Source: Oribacterium sp. NK2B42
GTDB taxonomy: Bacteria; Bacillota; Clostridia; Lachnospirales; Lachnospiraceae
Assembly (NCBI RefSeq): GCF_000424445.1
Contig: NZ_AUJX01000011.1
Location: 1 to 64,000 of the forward strand
DNA length: 64,000 bases
Reading direction: 5' to 3'
Made by a program: the position numbers and the translations under genes. The first letter of the stretch is position 1, and the number at the start of each line of letters is the position of its first letter. Shown in pieces: positions 8,479-16,224 of this stretch. The notes under the pieces are model-generated. The model was given only the letters and a program-made list of their open reading frames with translations. It had not been told where the DNA came from and did no database searches.

Positions 8479-8677
8479 AGAAAAACCTCAGAAATACGGG
8501 CTTTTTAAGTCTTATTATTGGTCCATTTTTGATTTAGGTCTAATAATCACTGGAAGTTAACATTAGTGCAAAACTTATTAAAGCTTGTAATAATCCACTC
8601 CGGCCAAATTACATATAAAGAAACAAAATCATCACGCTGGTTCCGAGAGCTTCTATTTCACCATAAACATGACCTTG

Positions 8678-9481
8678 TTATCCTTCCTCTTCAGACAAAG
8701 GTGATGTCCAATATTCTCCAAGTGGACGTCCTAATTTTTTTTCAATATAGTTTCGGAGATCCGGATCTTTTATGAACATGTCCCTAACACGAGCATCTCT
8801 TTCTATATATTCTTTATCAATTTCATCAACTTCTGAATTCCCATAGTTTAAAACATGGCCGTCCAATTCTTCAGTAGGTCTTTCATATGTTCCAAATACT
8901 TCAGATAATTCCACAAGCTTTACAATATCCTGAATAGAATCCGTTGTATATTTTAGAAACAAAGATTTCATTTTCATCATAAGATCTTGTGCATGCATTA
9001 TTTGGTATGTATATGGGTACGATCTAAGATTAAATTCCAGCATATCAACGTATTCGTGAATATAATCAAACATGCAACGATACCCGTATTCAGTGATACG
9101 ATCAAGCATGGACATAAAAGCTCCAACTTCATCTTCTGTATATCCAGTATCTACCAGGTACTTATCTAATGCTTCAAACATTTCACTAACCTCAGAAAGT
9201 GATACTGATTCGTCGGGATGACGTTTGTCAGCAAATTTACTTAGGATACCGTCCTGATAATACAATTTTATAAGAAGAAACTTTAGACCTGCGACTTCTG
9301 TCTCATCTATCTCATAATTACCCTTCGCATTCATGAAGTGATCTTTACTTCCTCCACAAAGAAAAAGGAAATCATCAAATTTACGAAGCATCTGCTTTTT
9401 GATCGAATCAATGTCATTACACGCATCACAAATATCATTTGCTGCTTCAGTAGCAACTTTATTCAATGTTACTTTTGCCAT
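8678..9481 (-). CDS. Hypothetical protein, soluble, helical
   Basis: A 267-residue protein without signal peptide or membrane segment, rich in Asp, Glu and Met, predicted by eye to be mostly helical (NDICDACNDIDSIKKQML, SEVSEMFEALDKYL). The ATG at 9481 is preceded by AGAAAGGA; the frame stays open for 38 more codons upstream but that part is unlike coding sequence. No family recognised. It stands alone between IS B and IS C, so it may be cargo of the island. Confidence 0.6.
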   Translation of the reverse strand: MAKVTLNKVATEAANDICDACNDIDSIKKQMLRKFDDFLFLCGGSKDHFMNAKGNYEIDETEVAGLKFLLIKLYYQDGILSKFADKRHPDESVSLSEVSEMFEALDKYLVDTGYTEDEVGAFMSMLDRITEYGYRCMFDYIHEYVDMLEFNLRSYPYTYQIMHAQDLMMKMKSLFLKYTTDSIQDIVKLVELSEVFGTYERPTEELDGHVLNYGNSEVDEIDKEYIERDARVRDMFIKDPDLRNYIEKKLGRPLGEYWTSPLSEEEG

Positions 9482-9861
9482 TATATTTACATTCCTTTCT
9501 AAGTTTATATTTTTTATCGGTCCCGATGTGATAATACTACAGCAATTCATCCAAAAAAGATAAGACAGATAAGACATATAAATCGTCCTTGACATTTATG
9601 TTTTTATATGCTTATGCCAGCAATGATACTTTTGATACATTTTTTTCATGTTTTTCATGTATTTCATCATATATACTTATTTAAACGTGACAATCAACCA
9701 TGCCAACTACATATAGACAATATCCTTCCATAGTATATTGCTGACATATTCATCTAGAATAAATAAGTTATCTACATTTCAAAACGTGGCAATCAACCAA
9801 TCTATATTTCAATTTGAGGAGCATTTCTTTATAATGCCCCGCTTTAAGAATATTGCATATA
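9482..9861. other. Gene-free interval with an 18-bp direct repeat
   Basis: AAACGTGRCAATCAACCA occurs at 9683-9700 and again at 9782-9799, 99 bases apart with one difference. The surroundings are AT-rich and hold no ORF. The repeat may be an operator pair for the upstream region of the hypothetical gene, or a small duplication next to IS C; sequence alone does not decide. Confidence 0.45.
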
Positions 9862-9902
9862 TGTTAACTTCCAGAAATTTTACGACTACACACCTGCATA
9901 AT

Positions 9903-10085
9903 TCACTCAAACGGCAGCTCCTCGTATGCCTTCATCGCCTCTTCGACATACTCCAAGGCCTCGTCATAGAGGCCTTTTTCTGTAATGTAGTTTTCTATAA
10001 ACCCTAGACGCTTCTCCAACTCGTTGATTCTTGATTTTAGTTCCGGCTTTGATATCCTCCGGTTATTGTTTTCTTCACTGACCAT
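9903..10085 (-). CDS. Second small ORF of IS C
   Basis: A 60-residue acidic, helical peptide (MVSEENNNRR, ELKSRINELEKRLGFIENYI, ALEYVEEAMKAYEELPFE). The chosen ATG overlaps the end of the preceding accessory ORF and has AAGGATGG five bases before it. It has no counterpart in IS A or IS B. The ELEKRL stretch could form a coiled coil with the upstream accessory protein. Function unknown. Confidence 0.5.
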   Translation of the reverse strand: MVSEENNNRRISKPELKSRINELEKRLGFIENYITEKGLYDEALEYVEEAMKAYEELPFE

Positions 10086-10317
10086 CTGAACCATCCTTAT
10101 CCGGGTCACTCTTGATGTAACGTATGATGTCCTCAAGGCTCCTCTTGCTTGAGGCATAGGCCTTGAAAAGCTCATCGCTCTGGATCGATTTCCTCATATC
10201 CAAAAGCCTCTTCATCTCAGCTGTCATCTTTTCGTATTGCTGCCGGTTTTTGCTGATCGCTTTTTCAAGCTTTGTGATCTTATCGTTCAATGCATCCTTG
10301 TTGACCGTACGTGCCAT
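10075..10317 (-). CDS. IS1634-like accessory protein of IS C
   Basis: 80 residues: MARTVNKDALNDKITKLEKA, a charged helix to MKRLLDMRKSIQSDELF, then SSKRSLEDIIRYIKSDPDKD. The C-terminal SKRSxEDIxxYI matches the IS B protein exactly in spacing. It begins one base after the transposase stop and overlaps the next small ORF, so three genes appear translationally coupled. Likely a transposition helper or regulator; inferred only from conservation with the element. Confidence 0.7.
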   Translation of the reverse strand: MARTVNKDALNDKITKLEKAISKNRQQYEKMTAEMKRLLDMRKSIQSDELFKAYASSKRSLEDIIRYIKSDPDKDGSDGQ

Positions 10318-10318
10318 C

Positions 10319-12004
10319 TTATGCTCCCTTCAACGCATCATTTATATATGCGACTTTATACTTTACGTGACTTGCCTCTATGTTAAACGCACTCAGAATC
10401 TCAGTCTGGGTTTTCGTCACCGCATGATCCAGCCTGTACTCTCCATCAAGCTGCCTTGTCATCTCGATCTTTTCCAGCTCCCTTATCGCTGCCGGAACTG
10501 TGAGATAATTCGGCTTCTTCGTCATTTCCTTTGCCTTGTCCTTAAGAGCAGTATATAAACGGCACCTAATGATAAGAGCAATGAATGCTACAAAGATCTT
10601 ATTTGCAGCCGCTTCCGAAGATGCCACACGAAGTGTATTGTTGCCAAGATAAGACTTGTCCGCACGGAACACCTTTTCCGAAGCATCACGACTCTTGTAC
10701 AGATCGATAGCTTTCTTAAAGTCCATCTTCTCAGATGAGATAATGGCAAAGTATCCGCACATCTCCAGTTCCTCACGTATCACATCAAGCTTTGGCTCAG
10801 CATAAACAAAAGTATTTTCGTTGTAGTGAATGTGGAAATAGTGGTGGAATGTGCTGCTGAATTCACGTTCCTGGTCCCTCTGTTTATCAAGCCAGGCCTG
10901 CATACCCTGGATTGTCTCCTCAAAACGACTCCGTTCACCGGCTGCCTTACCTGAATTGTAAAACAGATGGAAGTATCGTTTCTTACTGTCTGATGCATAG
11001 ACAAAGCTCTGTACTGTCTTCCCGTATACTCCGAATTCTGACACATAGCTTCCCCAGTCACTTTCGAAAGAGCCCTTATGTTTTTTGATGATGTCCTGGA
11101 CAACATCCTTGATGCCTTTGACCATGATGATAAAGTCATATCCGTTTTCATCAAGGCACTTCAGGTTATCATGGCTGAAATAGCCCCTGTCGAGAATAAA
11201 CCCAATATCCTTGTAACCGTAACTTTTCATCCTGGTGACCATGTACTTTAACTGTGATACATCATTGATACTTCCCGGATACTGCTCATATACCAGAGGC
11301 TCACGGTTATTCACATCGTAACCCACAGCATAGTTAAATATAGGCTCCCCCATATCAACCTTCGCTTTTCCGTACTCGACTATGTCAATGTCTCCGGCTT
11401 CACTATTCTTATTTGTTGAATCATAGGAAATATATATCTTTTCACGCTTGGATCGTTCTTCATTCCATAATTCAAGAAAACAGGCTCTCTGGTCTTCGGT
11501 AAGATCCCTGAAGAAATCCGAAATAGTCGAATCACTGTACTGTCTCATGTTATCCGTAAAAAGAGGATGGTTATACGCGTAGTCCGGGTAATACTGTGCC
11601 GCATTGCCTTCTGTAATGATGGAATACGCAGCGAAATCAAGGATGAGTCCACGCTGTTTTGGATCAAAAACTTCATCCAGTTTCTTGTCCAACCCATACT
11701 CCTTAATGACTTCACGGATAGCCATAAATGTACCCGAACGCAGGCAGCTGCTCCTTGCAGCATCTTCACGCTGTTCCGGAGCTTCAACTTCAGGGAAAAA
11801 CTTTTTAAAGATTTCATTGGGTCTCATCCTTGCGGGATCGTCTTCAACAACCTTTCCTATAGTCCTGCGTTTCACTGTAGTATATTTCTTTTTCGCATCA
11901 TAAACACGGTCATACTCATAGTATACATAAGTTGCTCCGTTCTTCTCGCGATAGGTGATCTTCCCCTTGGATTCCGGTATTTCAACAGTATAGTCCAGAT
12001 ACAT
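10319..12004 (-). CDS. IS1634-family DDE transposase, full length
   Basis: 561 residues. The RNase H-like core shows YDSTN near residue 195, FILDRGYFS near 270 and SRDASEKVFRADKSYLG near 435. The N-terminal TYVYYEYDRVYDAKKKYTT parallels IS A, whose transposase is clearly related but diverged, so they are different IS species rather than recent copies. GAGGAAAT precedes the ATG. No frame damage. Confidence 0.9.
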   Translation of the reverse strand: MYLDYTVEIPESKGKITYREKNGATYVYYEYDRVYDAKKKYTTVKRRTIGKVVEDDPARMRPNEIFKKFFPEVEAPEQREDAARSSCLRSGTFMAIREVIKEYGLDKKLDEVFDPKQRGLILDFAAYSIITEGNAAQYYPDYAYNHPLFTDNMRQYSDSTISDFFRDLTEDQRACFLELWNEERSKREKIYISYDSTNKNSEAGDIDIVEYGKAKVDMGEPIFNYAVGYDVNNREPLVYEQYPGSINDVSQLKYMVTRMKSYGYKDIGFILDRGYFSHDNLKCLDENGYDFIIMVKGIKDVVQDIIKKHKGSFESDWGSYVSEFGVYGKTVQSFVYASDSKKRYFHLFYNSGKAAGERSRFEETIQGMQAWLDKQRDQEREFSSTFHHYFHIHYNENTFVYAEPKLDVIREELEMCGYFAIISSEKMDFKKAIDLYKSRDASEKVFRADKSYLGNNTLRVASSEAAANKIFVAFIALIIRCRLYTALKDKAKEMTKKPNYLTVPAAIRELEKIEMTRQLDGEYRLDHAVTKTQTEILSAFNIEASHVKYKVAYINDALKGA

Positions 12005-12054
12005 AAGATTTCCTCGTTTCGATAGTAGTATTTACGACTAAATATAGTATAACA

Positions 12055-12093
12055 AATAATCCGCATCTTTTCAACCTCAAAATGCGGATTATT
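12055..12093 (-). promoter_or_regulatory. Hairpin upstream of the IS C transposase
   Basis: A perfect 12-bp stem, AATAATCCGCAT / ATGCGGATTATT, with a 15-base loop lies 50 bases before the transposase ATG. It recalls the hairpins of IS A and the IS4-type element and may limit expression from incoming transcripts (inference). Confidence 0.55.
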
Positions 12094-12171
12094 CCAGTAT
12101 TTTCAAGGGGTTTTGACCGTTTGGTTGTTTACAATCCATCGCTAGTTGCACAAAAGTTTTGGAAGTTCACA

Positions 12172-12255
12172 TGCCAAAATCCAGGTTTTTCGGCGTAAAT
12201 CCGTGGTTTTTTTGATATTTTTTTAGCCGTGAGTTAATCCTTCAGGAAATTCACA
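12172..12255 (-). mobile_element. IS A-type right-end fragment (84 bp)
   Basis: The segment from TGCCAAAATCCAGG to GGAAATTCACA is nearly identical to 6488-6571, the right end of IS A. It lies directly between IS C and a second IS C-type end, so it is a remnant of a former insertion. Confidence 0.75.
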
Positions 12256-12366
12256 TCGCATCCTATCAACTCCAAAATGCGGATTTTTCCTGTATTTTCA
12301 AGGCTTTTTGCCCGTTTGGTTGTTCACAACCCATCGCTAGTTGTACAAAGGGGTTGGAAGTTCACA
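12256..12366 (-). mobile_element. IS C-type right-end fragment (111 bp)
   Basis: It aligns without gaps to the last 111 bases of IS C (12061-12171), with about a dozen substitutions, and ends in the terminal TTGGAAGTTCACA. It is an older copy than IS C itself. The motif TACACGGTACCAATGTGC begins at the next base. Confidence 0.75.
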
Positions 12367-12506
12367 TACACGGTACCAATGTGCAGTTGTGAAAAACACT
12401 GCTCACACAGTTGGCCGGAACCTTCGATATAGTAGAGGCGCGTGGTTATCGGAGTGTGGATGTCGTAGGGTGTGGGTTTGCCACAGCGGATGCATAACTC
12501 TCTCAA
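12324..12506 (-). CDS. Short zinc-ribbon-like ORF running into an IS end
   Basis: A possible 60-residue peptide with two CxxC pairs (CIRCGK near residue 5 and CEQC near 34), as in small zinc ribbons. The last third (from VYVNFQPL) is read from the IS remnant, so the original C-terminus is gone and the present protein would be chimeric. I see no strong ribosome binding site. It may be a truncated gene or a chance frame. Confidence 0.35.
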   Translation of the reverse strand: MRELCIRCGKPTPYDIHTPITTRLYYIEGSGQLCEQCFSQLHIGTVYVNFQPLCTTSDGL

Positions 12507-12617
12507 TTATTCATACCTACGCTTTCCTGCTTGTAAGCAATATGCTGCACTCACGGCTTTCCCAGTTGACATATAGTCAAAACGTTCTTTTTAATACTCA
12601 GATATTTTCAAAATGAC

Positions 12618-13283
12618 TCATAAAATTGCCGCCAGCATATTAGAATATAAGGATACTACCTTATCGATATCGCCTATCCACCCAGTCATAGTGTTTCTTA
12701 TCTCATAGAATAATTGAGACGAAACTTTCATTGCGATTTCTTGATAAGAATAGTCCTCTATATAATCCACTGCAAACATTTTGCAAATCGATTTCAAACC
12801 CAAAAAGTTGTAGAAAGCTCCTAACCCCTCAATTCGTTTCTGACGATTTTCATCATTTATCAAAATTATTGAAGTTTGGAGTTTATTACCCATATATTGC
12901 TGAACAGACCAATTTAATCCGTACACACTGTCATTCATTGAAAAAGAGATTGAGTCTTCAATTGCTTTCGCTCCCATCATAATCAACAATTCTATCTGAG
13001 ATGCATGGTATTCCATAAAACCGTTCAAACAGAAATCGTGATTCTTTTCTCCTGTTTTATGAATATCCATATCATAAATGTGCGTTAACTCATGGTAGAG
13101 AAGGAAGCGAGGAGTCTCGATATTTGATGGTATCCTTAGCATATGGCTGCCAGACTCACTGTCATACATCGCTTGTGCGACCTGTATAAATTCTTGGTTT
13201 AAATCCACTTTAAAAAAATCTATCTGAAAATTCGGGAAAGATGTTATTCCCATGAAATTCTTATATTCTTCAATATCAATCAC
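12618..13283 (-). CDS. Zincin-like (HExxH) protein next to the Qat operon
   Basis: About 221 residues from a GTG start that overlaps the qatD stop (GTGATTGA) and is preceded by AAGAGG; a longer frame begins 23 codons upstream inside qatD. LLYHELTHIYDMD holds an HELTH zinc-protease motif near residue 75. The rest matches no family I know. The coupled start places it as the fifth gene of the Qat operon. Whether it takes part in defence is open; QatABCD systems are described with four genes. Confidence 0.6.
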   Translation of the reverse strand: MIDIEEYKNFMGITSFPNFQIDFFKVDLNQEFIQVAQAMYDSESGSHMLRIPSNIETPRFLLYHELTHIYDMDIHKTGEKNHDFCLNGFMEYHASQIELLIMMGAKAIEDSISFSMNDSVYGLNWSVQQYMGNKLQTSIILINDENRQKRIEGLGAFYNFLGLKSICKMFAVDYIEDYSYQEIAMKVSSQLFYEIRNTMTGWIGDIDKVVSLYSNMLAAIL

Positions 13284-14007
13284 AAAACAACCTCTTAGAG
13301 TTATCCGTAATCCATCCGAACATACTTTCGGCCCGTAATTCAGAGATGCCAACCACTAATTTATTGAGTTCTTTTGCAAGCTCCTCTGTTGTCCTAATCT
13401 TCATCACAAACGGTGCATCCGTTTCAAGCAATAACCTATCTGCGGGAATTGCCTTGATTGTCTCCTGTCCTGACTTTGTTTTTAGCATCCTTGGATTTAT
13501 AGAAAACCACGCGCCTGCTTCAATCGCTCTTCGCCGCTCGGCTGCAGTTCCTGTGAACCAATGAAAGATGCAAATGTTATTCTCAAAGGTTCCCGCCTTC
13601 TCTAGTTCGTCGATAACTGCTCCAGCTGCTTTTACAGAATGGATTGAAAGCACCTTATTACCTTCAGCAGCACAAGCCTTACCAATTTTTCGAAAGCTGA
13701 AAAGTTGCTGCTCTTTGGATGCTATGTAAGAAGAATTGAAATCAAGTCCGATTTCTCCGATATATCTGCTGTTCTTTATCAACTTCAGAAACAGGTCAAT
13801 CTCCTGTCCTCTTTTAGCTACCAGCTGAGGATGAAAACCTAAACCAACTCTTATGTTATCCACACCGAAGCAGAACTGCCTCTCTCGTTCATATGCTATT
13901 GGTGTCGTGCCTACAGCAATGGCACATACATCGGAATTGCTGAACTCACGAATCAATGCTTGCATGTTTTCCATCAAATCTAGATGGAAATGTGTATCAA
14001 TTAGCAT
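13276..14007 (-). CDS. qatD: QatD: TatD-family DNase of the Qat defence system
   Basis: 243 residues of the TatD metal-dependent hydrolase family: DTHFHLD at the start (metal-binding HxH), IGEIGLDF near residue 85, a conserved His in IFHWFTG near 150 and LLLETDAPF near 195. TatD enzymes are Mg-dependent nucleases. Here it follows QueC-like, QatB and KAP ATPase genes, which defines the anti-phage system QatABCD. The ATG overlaps qatC by 11 bases and follows GGAGAAAGAG. All key residues are present. Confidence 0.88.
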   Translation of the reverse strand: MLIDTHFHLDLMENMQALIREFSNSDVCAIAVGTTPIAYERERQFCFGVDNIRVGLGFHPQLVAKRGQEIDLFLKLIKNSRYIGEIGLDFNSSYIASKEQQLFSFRKIGKACAAEGNKVLSIHSVKAAGAVIDELEKAGTFENNICIFHWFTGTAAERRRAIEAGAWFSINPRMLKTKSGQETIKAIPADRLLLETDAPFVMKIRTTEELAKELNKLVVGISELRAESMFGWITDNSKRLFCD

Positions 14008-15358
14008 TCTCTTTCTCCAGACTATCCTGAATCCACTTGTCAACTTCCATGAGGCCTCGATAATACACATCTGCTAATTCATTCAGATAGGCATCATCCA
14101 TTTCAAGTGGCCCAGGCTTGTGAATCAATGCATCTTTAGCTTCTGGATTGTTCTTCAATCTTTCTATTGCATACTGGAAAGAACGAATCTGCTCTCCTTT
14201 TGTTTCTCGATTGTTCACCAGCTCGGTGACATTCGAATCCATATAAACTGAAGGATCAAAATCCCCGAATGCCTTATGCATCGCAGCCCGGCGAATAATA
14301 CACGGAAGGCAATGACCACAGTGGTTTGATTTCCCACTGTGAATGCTGACTGTATTTACCGATGAACATGAATATGATTGTGCCATTGCAACTTTCAGCA
14401 CTTCTCTATTAAGACACTCAGCCGCCATCTCTCCCTTTGTTTTGTTCCAGTAAGGGTTCGAAATTGAAAATCCAAAAATGTCGTAAGCCACTTCATTCCA
14501 CAGTTTCAAATAGAATGGATGCGTAGTCCTGGTACTGTGAGAACCCAGTCGTAAATATTCTAAAGGTACATTAAGAGCTATCAGCCCGTTTTCTGGCATC
14601 AACAGCTGTGTGCATTCTTCGGTTCCGCTCATAGAGAACAAAGCTATGGCAATAAAAAGAAACGATCTACTCCGCTGATTTAAATCCGAGCCAGCTTCAG
14701 GAAATTCTATTCCATCTAAGTTTGTCCAATAATAAGCATTTTCATGCGGTACATCACCATATTTCTCGTTAAGAACAGAAAGCAGATCAGTCTGCCAATG
14801 CCTCACTCGGCTCTCCCCAGCATGGCTGACCAAAAGCGTTGGCTGGTCTTTTTCCATATAGTTGATTGCGGCTATGAGGCTATCCATTCCGCCTGAAAAC
14901 AGTGATGCCACTGTGTATTTAGTTGTTCTGCTACAAAACTTGTCTTCCTGTGCAAGTTTTGTCTCTCTCCGTGTAAATCCGACTGTCCACAAGTCTCCCG
15001 TGAGGAACTTGAGCATGCGCTCAAAGAGACCATTATATTTGCTCCATCTATCATCAAACAATGGAACAGTAAGAATAATTTCTCTTGACCACGAATCTTG
15101 CGCCTGCTCTCTTCTGGATATCTTCATGTCGGCCATGTACACGAGGATGCCCAAAATAATAATGTCGAATCCGGTTTCTGATGGATAGATATTATACCTT
15201 CGTAACTCATCAACGGTTCTTTGCAATCCATATCGAAATGAACCTGTTGATGTAAGCAGAGGGATTTGAATATTAATCGTACTTGTTTCCTGAACTGTTT
15301 CAGAAGCAAGAGCATGAAGACTTTTATCAAATGATGCAATTAAATGATATCTGTACAT
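13997..15358 (-). CDS. qatC: QatC: QueC-like PP-loop protein of the Qat system
   Basis: 453 residues with an N-terminal extension of about 140 residues before the PP-loop ATPase motif SLFSGGMDSLIAA. The C-terminal part holds SNHCGHCLPCIIRRAAMH, the zinc-binding CxxCxxC of QueC enzymes, which make the 7-cyano-7-deazaguanine nucleobase. QatC proteins are longer than housekeeping QueC, as here. In Qat the substrate is thought to be something other than queuosine precursor, but this is not settled. Its start lies two bases after qatB. Confidence 0.88.
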   Translation of the reverse strand: MYRYHLIASFDKSLHALASETVQETSTINIQIPLLTSTGSFRYGLQRTVDELRRYNIYPSETGFDIIILGILVYMADMKISRREQAQDSWSREIILTVPLFDDRWSKYNGLFERMLKFLTGDLWTVGFTRRETKLAQEDKFCSRTTKYTVASLFSGGMDSLIAAINYMEKDQPTLLVSHAGESRVRHWQTDLLSVLNEKYGDVPHENAYYWTNLDGIEFPEAGSDLNQRSRSFLFIAIALFSMSGTEECTQLLMPENGLIALNVPLEYLRLGSHSTRTTHPFYLKLWNEVAYDIFGFSISNPYWNKTKGEMAAECLNREVLKVAMAQSYSCSSVNTVSIHSGKSNHCGHCLPCIIRRAAMHKAFGDFDPSVYMDSNVTELVNNRETKGEQIRSFQYAIERLKNNPEAKDALIHKPGPLEMDDAYLNELADVYYRGLMEVDKWIQDSLEKENAN

Positions 15359-15360
15359 GC

Positions 15361-16218
15361 TCAGTCACCTACTCCTTCCAGGATTTCAAAGACTCTCTGA
15401 TAAATACTATCTGTTATCTCCTTTGCTCGTTCGTTAGTCATCTCTATATTTTCCTGTTTCATCTCAGCACATGCATCAGAAACACTTTGATCTATTAATT
15501 GCTCTACTTTCTCTTCAATATGGGCAATTTCATCTAGTGATTCAGAAAACCTGATTGCATTATTAGCAATGCCATTCATAATCTGCTGCATTACGACCTT
15601 AGACATATATCGTTGATTTATAGAATCAATCTCATCTTTTGTCAAATTCTCAATTGGTTTTCCCATCATTTCTGGATTATCAGCTACAACATCATAGTAG
15701 GCGGATCTTGATATACCCTCATCCTCTGTGCCACCATCTGGGCACACAAATCTAGCCAGACGGATGAAGAACTCCTTAGCGCGAAGTCCTTGAAGGGTAT
15801 CTAGCGAAAGAAGCTGTGCAACTTGTTGAAATCCACCTGGTTCTGATAGTGTGTGAAGAATCCCATACAGGCGAGCTGTGCTTGTTCTGGATGAACCGAG
15901 TCGCTTAGTCGCATTTGAACTGCCACCAAGTGATCTGCTGACATAATGTGAAACACCATTTCTCATTGAGTTCCCATTTCGTCCACCACCAGAAACGAAA
16001 TGCGTAAATGACGTTCTAGGTCCTCTAAATCGATTTGGATCTGCTTCGGAAGGAATTGGCTGACTATCAGGCCGCGTAGGTAACTGTGTGCTATCAGGTA
16101 CAGTTTGTGGATTTGCTGCTACCTGACCGGGAGTTGCGGGAATTGGATCCCCTTCTAACCATGTTGGAATCAAAGGGTTATGACCACTTTGCCCACTGTT
16201 TCTTGTCGATGTCCCCAT
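15361..16218 (-). CDS. qatB: QatB: Qat system component
   Basis: 285 residues. The N-terminal 75 are low-complexity and rich in Pro, Ser, Thr and Gln; next comes a Gly/Arg/Ser-rich stretch (SGGGRNGNSMRNGVSHYVSR); the C-terminal half is helical (EIAHIEEKVEQLIDQSV). It has no enzymatic motif. Position between a KAP ATPase and a QueC-like gene, together with the typical disordered N-terminus, identifies it as QatB, which in the known system probably links the other components and may be their substrate. It starts six bases after qatA. Confidence 0.85.
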   Translation of the reverse strand: MGTSTRNSGQSGHNPLIPTWLEGDPIPATPGQVAANPQTVPDSTQLPTRPDSQPIPSEADPNRFRGPRTSFTHFVSGGGRNGNSMRNGVSHYVSRSLGGSSNATKRLGSSRTSTARLYGILHTLSEPGGFQQVAQLLSLDTLQGLRAKEFFIRLARFVCPDGGTEDEGISRSAYYDVVADNPEMMGKPIENLTKDEIDSINQRYMSKVVMQQIMNGIANNAIRFSESLDEIAHIEEKVEQLIDQSVSDACAEMKQENIEMTNERAKEITDSIYQRVFEILEGVGD

Positions 16219-16224
16219 GGTCTA

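Larger units (their letters stand above)
7811..8562 (-). mobile_element. IS1634-like element B: 752-bp internal-deletion derivative with both ends
   Basis: Inverted ends TGTTAACTTCCAGAAATTTTAG and TGTTAACTTCCAGTGATTATTAG, both continuing into ACCTAAA, enclose an intact accessory ORF, its terminator and only the last fifth of a transposase gene. The 5' three quarters of the transposase are missing while the right terminal repeat is present, so the element lost its middle. It could be mobilised only by a related transposase. No target duplication is visible (CATGAA / TTAGTG flanks). Confidence 0.75.
9862..12171 (-). mobile_element. IS1634-like element C (2.3 kb), structurally complete
   Basis: Ends are TGTTAACTTCCAGAAATTTT and TGTGAACTTCCAAAACTTTT (inverted). 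Inside are, in transcription order, a hairpin, a full-length transposase and two small ORFs. All frames are intact. There is no clear target duplication, and the right end abuts fragments of IS A and IS C type ends, so the copy probably landed in older elements. Confidence 0.8.

Noticed and set aside
8566-8775. Plus-strand 69-residue frame right of IS B
   Set aside because: It starts at the IS border, has no family match and overlaps the end of the hypothetical gene on the other strand.
12324-12506. Zinc-ribbon ORF as a complete functional gene
   Set aside because: Its last third comes from an IS end and no clear ribosome binding site is present; kept only as a low-confidence feature.
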